DNA of 64,000 bases from Rotaria socialis (taxonomy: Eukaryota > Rotifera > Eurotatoria > Philodinida > Philodinidae): the NCBI GenBank assembly GCA_905331475.1, contig CAJNYU010003295.1:18322-82321 (forward strand). Direction: 5' to 3'. The notes beneath the pieces are model-generated. The model saw nothing but the letters and a program-made list of their open reading frames with translations, did not search any database and was not told the DNA's origin. The translations under genes and the position numbers were made by a program. Positions 59,276 to 64,000 of this stretch are shown one piece after another (the first letter of the stretch is position 1; every line of letters begins with the position of its first letter).

Positions 59276-62200
59276 CTAGTTTTTTCGTCGATACTTTCGT
59301 CGTCGTCTTCTTCTATTGTTGTTTCGTTTTTTATGACGGATTTCAAAACTAGTTTTATCATCATTGCGATGACAATCGTATATGTGTAGAAGTACTGGGT
59401 AGACAAGCCAAGCAAAACTGTACAGTCGACCTTGTTGATTTGTCATATCTCCGTGATTATTCAGTTCTTCTTTATATGTTACATAAAACCAGGCCGATGC
59501 TTTTTGTTCAACATAGATCGAATGTTTCTCATAGTAATCAGCAACAACCAATTGATTGTGCCATGACAATTGTTGGGAAACTTTTTTCCAAAAATCGGGT
59601 TCGACATTCTCATCCTCCATCGATAATTGATAAAACTCTTGCCAGAATATTTGAATATATCTAGCAGAATAGAAAGGTTTTGGATTGAACCAAAGATATT
59701 GATCTCCCTTACTTGTTGCGTAGAGATCGAATCGCATTCGTAATTTCATTACGTAATTCAAAGATTTTCGCTCGTTTTGCGTATTGTTTACTCATAAATT
59801 TTATTATGTAACCTGATATAATTTCACTTTCGCGATGTAAACCGTAATGTCTCATGATTCGTCTCACTAAAGTTGAAGAGAAATCGTCAGCAGCAGATCA
59901 TATCTTGTATCCATAATACTCACATTCTCGGTCGTATTCTTCTTTCAATATTCGAGCATCAGTAATGTAAGACAAGTAACCGTCAATGATTAATGTTCGA
60001 TAAGGGAATGGCTTCTTATTGAGATCTTTGTTTTGATTAGAATCGATTTTGAACTTTTTCACTTCATCGTACAATTGACCGAGGATCGAAGTTGACGAAT
60101 GATCTGGTTTGTCTTTCTTTTCCATGAAATGAGGATAGGTCTTTGGCTGAAGATCTTTAGTTAAAGTGGGTGGACGATTACCAGTTTTAACAAAATCCAC
60201 AGCAATACTAGACATCAAAAGCACTTGAATTCTGAAAAGTTACGGTTAATTGCAAACCTGTGCATCTCAGCTAATTTCATACAATTTTCATTTTCAACTC
60301 CATTTCGATCAGCTCGTGCTAAATGCCAATTAGCAATAATCCCCAGATTATCTGCTTTCATATATTCGACAAAGAAACGACAAATATCAGCCATAGTATA
60401 GGACTGTTTGGACGTATTCGCAGCAGACTCGTTTGCTTGCCGTGCCTGATCACTGTAGCAAAAGGCTTTATAATTGTCAGCAAATATTAGATGCGAATCC
60501 CAACTGATCCAAAATGTATCACCATCTAAATCACCACCGGCTAGTTCTGCTGCCATTGATCTAGGACCATCCATCGGAAATACAATGACATTTTTCAGTT
60601 TGTGAAGCTGAAGATTATCGACAGCTTCGTAACGACGTATATCGCCTATGTAAAATTGATGTATAATAATGTAGTCTGAAAAATTCTACACAGATAAAAC
60701 TTCATAACTTTTATCTCTTCGAATTTCGATTAATTATTCACGTCGATAATGAGCAAAATTCTTACCTGGATATAAACAGGGATTTCTTGTTACAATAACT
60801 GGACCTTGAATGATCTTTGTTTCATTGATATCACTACGGTGAATTTGAATAAATACTTGTCCGTATTTTAATGTTCGAGTTTCATCAGCCACACCGAATA
60901 AAACACAACCTTTTTCGATCAAAATTCTTGCTTTTGTTCGTAATTGTTTCAGTTGAAATGCTTGAAAACGAAAAAGGAGTTGCGGAATAAAAGGTTCTGT
61001 ATTCAATTGAAATCGTGACAAATACTCGATCATCATTTTATGAGTTCCGTTGCCACCGGTGTTCCCATTGAATTTCCATAATGCTTCGATGGCATGATCG
61101 ACATTTGTGTTGATGAATCTTAGTTTTGCAAGCATTTCATCTTGAAAATGATGGAAAACAGAATCGGATATACGGCGAGAAGATAATAAAAGAATAATTT
61201 GACGATTAAGATAACTCGACGAGAAGTCGGATGGGTGAACGATATCAATTGAACAATTATCTGAATCGAACTTTTTCATCGAGGGACGAAAAGCCACTCG
61301 AATTTTGGAATCATTGCAGATTTTGTCTTCTAAACTGACACAAACCATTCCTGGAAGTTATATACAAGTATGAGATGGTATTATTTCTTCTTTCGAACAT
61401 GAGATTTACCTTTATATCCAGCGAATCGGATTTGAAATGCTGATGGCGTTGAGTCAAGATTCATCTGCTTCGAAAGTTCATCGGCAAACCAAGAAGCAAT
61501 GATCCCTATTCCATCTGTATATATTGCCTTACTATCTATCGATGATGTCACATCATCGATTTCGATGTATGATTCTCTTGATAATTCTTTTCCTTTAATG
61601 GTCGTTGAAAATGATTGACCAAGCTAAGATGAAGAACAAGTATCAAAGCTCATCTTAATAGAGTTGTCGCGTGCGATTTTGAACTCCTACCCTTGCAGCC
61701 ATCTTTGCGACTGGATGTATATTCTGAAAATCACCCATCCATTCTCGAATTGCATCACAAGAGATATTGGATATATGTTGTTGGTGAAACATCCAGCATG
61801 AATGTTCACGAAGTTGAGATGAAGAAAAGGCGAGAAATTTATATTGTCGACCACAAACATTCAAACCATCGATCATCAGTTTTTCAATATGCTTATATAC
61901 GATATTCATCGAGTTATTTAAGTTTTTGAGCATGCGATAATCTATGATGTTCATAACAGACTCTTAAATGTCACAAGGTTTTGAGAACTTACCTTCATCC
62001 AAAAAGCTAACACGTAGAAAGCAATCTTGAAGTTCAGAGAAGTGACGAATTACAGCACAAGCTTCCTCAAAATGTGGTCCTTCATAATTTATTGTCGATG
62101 GAGTAATATAAACTTTACGAATAGAAAACGTTTCAATTGATTTGAATGCTCGCATCTCTCGTTTCGTCACATATATTCCAGATACTGTCTGATCCAGTTG

Positions 62201-63260
62201 ATGTTTTCGACGAAGTTGAATTAACCCAAGACACAATAGCCGACTCAAAGAACCGATACGATCATTATTTGAATGATACAGATCTTGTAATTTAATACGA
62301 GATAAATCTATGGCTATAGAAGTTGAGGCGGCAGTATTCAAAGGCTTGCCATCAGCTGAAAATATTGGTGGAAAAACATGATATGTTCTTATTGTTGATT
62401 CTTCATTTTTCCCGCCTTCTTCTTCTTCATCATTCCAATCTTCATCGTTCGATTTTTCGCTGGTAGGTTGCCAATGAGGAGCAAATTCGATGATTTTATC
62501 TAGTTTTCGAAATGAAACCCGAGATGATGGTAATTCATGCAATACTTATGTACTATCAATGATCATGCTGAATAAATTTTTACTTCAAATTAACCCAGCA
62601 TTCAATAAAATTTGCACAACAATATTATCGATATATTTCTCGGACATCATTATAAGAGGTTAAATGAATGTGATGAACTTACCGACACAGGCAGCCAGAG
62701 TATTTGAAGACATTTTGCGGAGTATGAATTCCAATCGTTCGTCCAAGATAAGATCGTTGACCGTAATTATATGTTTAGAGATCAGTTTCATAATTTCAAA
62801 CTTAGTTTGAAACGGGAAATAAGGCCAACGTTGAGAAGAAAATCGCGCAATGGCCAATCTATTTTTTTCCTGCCATTCTTTCATTAATAATAAGTTAATA
62901 TGAATGAACTGTTGAGAATGTTGAAGAACCGATGTCAATAGGGGTACCATGTTACTTGCTTGGCAATGTTTGGCAGACAGGCGATGCCGATCAAGTAAAT
63001 TGGCAAATGTCTGATATATTTTTGGATCTGAACCAATTCTCAAAAGCCAAGCATTAGCACGGCCGAGTAAGGTTGAACCAGGAAGACGAATCTCATTATG
63101 TGAACTGTCAGCTCTTGCTCTCTGAACATAACTAATAAATGGTGCACGACGAATTTCACAAAGAATATAAACTGATGAATCAATTGAGTTGTTGGATGAA
63201 ATCAAATTAGACGATGACAGCCCATGTATCAGTACTGGGACAAATTTGTTTCCTTTCAAG
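59276..63260 (-). CDS. Cellular RNA-dependent RNA polymerase (RNA silencing), 5' incomplete
   Basis: Nine exons join in frame: 63260-62683, 62544-61993, 61941-61691, 61623-61410, 61350-60766, 60645-60258, 60207-59924, 59866-59713 and 59660-59276 (about 1130 residues). The eukaryotic two-barrel RdRP order is clear: VAKMAARLGQSFSTT, GYKGMVCVSLED, KIRVAFRPSMKKF, NPCLYPGDIRRYEAV, then the catalytic metal-binding loop GGDLDGDTF (near 60518-60538) and LAEMHRSIAVDFVKTG. A basic tail (NNNRRRRRRKYRRKN) ends the protein. Such enzymes copy target RNA to amplify small RNAs, and bdelloids are known to carry several. The first exon seen starts at an acceptor with no ATG, so one or more 5' exons are missing. 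Beyond it lie 740 bp of repeat-like DNA rather than the usual 50-nt intron. Confidence 0.93.
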
Positions 63261-64000
63261 CTGAAGTTAAAATACACACTATGGCTACTTCTCTATCATA
63301 GACACGTTTTTCAATAAAATGCTAAGAATTTGAAAAGAAAAACTGCGTCGAAAATATGGCGAATGACCTGCTTGAATAATCATTCTGCCAGTAGCGTAAA
63401 TAGGGGGGAGGGTGGGCGGTGTGGGGCGTAACGCCTCCTCCTGCTTTTGAAATTTGCCTGTATTACGCCCCCCTGCTTCTGAAAGTTCATTTTTTTAGGT
63501 CATGAAACCAGAAAAATCAGAGTTACGCAGGGGTGGCGCGACAGAGAGGGCGCCGCCTGTTTCCAGAAGTCAAACTCGAAAATCATGAATTCAAAACACA
63601 AAATCCTAAAAGAGTTCTGAAAAGTTTTGAAAGATTCCAAAAAATTCTAACACATCCTGAAAAAGTTTCAAAAATTGTCAAAAATCTTCGCAAAAGTCTC
63701 GAAAGCAACCGAAAAATTCTACAAAAACGCTGAAAAAATCCGGATAAATTGCAAAAACATGAAAAAGTCCCGAAAAATTCTAAAAAGTTTCCAAAAATTT
63801 TCGAAACAGTGAGAAAAAGTCCTCCGAGTTAGCGAAAAACTCGAAAAAGTCCAGAAAAACTTTCAAAAATCTGGAAGTTTTGGCAACACTCCTTCACCCA
63901 CCTCAAGAAATTTTTAAAGTAGACTTTTTTTAAGATACCCCTCAGCTTTGGTTCGTCGCGACATCCCTCGAATTAGGGCGGGGGGGCGGGGGGGGGGGGG
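63261..64000. other. Repeat-like, GC-contrasted block at the window end
   Basis: From about 63390 the sequence changes character. There are G-rich stretches (63402-63427), two diverged copies of an ACGCC..CTGCTT.TGAAA unit (about 63429 and 63463) and a GCGCGACAGAGAGGGCGCC stretch. An A-tract array follows, then GC-rich sequence ending in a G run at 63978-64000. No coding exon supported; the plus-strand frame 63533-63733 follows the A-tracts. Confidence 0.6.
63598..63870 (+). repeat. Array of A-tracts phased at about 10.2 bp
   Basis: About 25 runs of three to six A recur nearly every 10 bp. Runs start at about 63660, 63670, 63680, 63692, 63702, 63712, 63723, 63733 and then, after a weak step, 63753, 63762, 63772, 63782, 63793, and on to 63865, with little conservation between them. 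Spacing at the helical repeat predicts strong intrinsic curvature. Confidence 0.8.

Noticed and set aside
63533-63733. 66-residue plus-strand ORF rich in Lys.
   Set aside because: It simply follows the phased A-tracts; no homology or codon structure.
63960-64000. Terminal G-rich run as a telomere or G-quadruplex.
   Set aside because: Not a repeated telomeric unit, and similar runs at the assembly gap point to a sequencing artefact.

Overview
The window reads as compact nuclear DNA of a small metazoan, most likely a bdelloid rotifer. It is AT-rich, and almost all introns are GT-AG and 50-60 nt long. It combines clearly animal genes (BBS8/TTC8, TMED7, MFSD8-like, SLC45-like, an Ig/FN3 receptor) with a cellular RNA-dependent RNA polymerase, a gene type that rotifers keep and vertebrates and flies lack. 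The genus cannot be told from the sequence.

Layout. 1-867: 3' end of a sushi/CCP protein (+). 3698-5390: glutamine synthetase (+). 7693-8381: TMEM272-like four-pass protein (+). 11520-13062: ABHD13-like hydrolase (+). 14658-17640: glycyl-tRNA synthetase (+). 19205-19214: a 10-N assembly gap inside poly-G/poly-C. 19371-20481 and 22060-23387: two unrecognised proteins (+). 24184-24898: RS/proline-rich protein with a 27-bp minisatellite (-). 27971-29314: intronless CCCH + NYN + C2H2 protein (+), followed by a run of four inverted repeats to about 31000. 31940-35246: MFSD8-like transporter (-). 36881-37716: TMED7 (-), head to head with BBS8 38019-40467 (+), whose second intron holds an antisense ORF. 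41121-42816: SLC45-like transporter (-). 42817-48059: gene-poor. 48060-51872: Ig/FN3 receptor (+), tail to tail with an Ariadne-like RBR ubiquitin ligase 51992-55156 (-). 55782-57177: HCFC1R1-like protein (+), then ceramide-1-phosphate transfer protein 57347-58187 (+). 59276-63260: cellular RdRP (-), 5' end not found. 63380-64000: GC-rich repeat-like block plus an A-tract array phased at about 10 bp.

I rebuilt the exon structures by reading splice sites. In every multi-exon gene that is complete here the joined exons keep one frame to the stop; the 5'-incomplete models also stay in frame across their joins. Exon limits are read by eye and have no transcript support.

The most interesting theme is RNA silencing. 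A cellular RdRP, a predicted NYN ribonuclease with ZC3H11-type zinc fingers, and a cluster of foldback repeats next to the NYN gene all lie in one 64-kb window. Whether they work together is inference. Other points of interest are a three-copy dispersed repeat with a copy inside the glutamine synthetase intron, helically phased A-tracts upstream of the RdRP, a start codon split by an intron, a GC-AG intron, and antisense ORFs filling unusually long introns.
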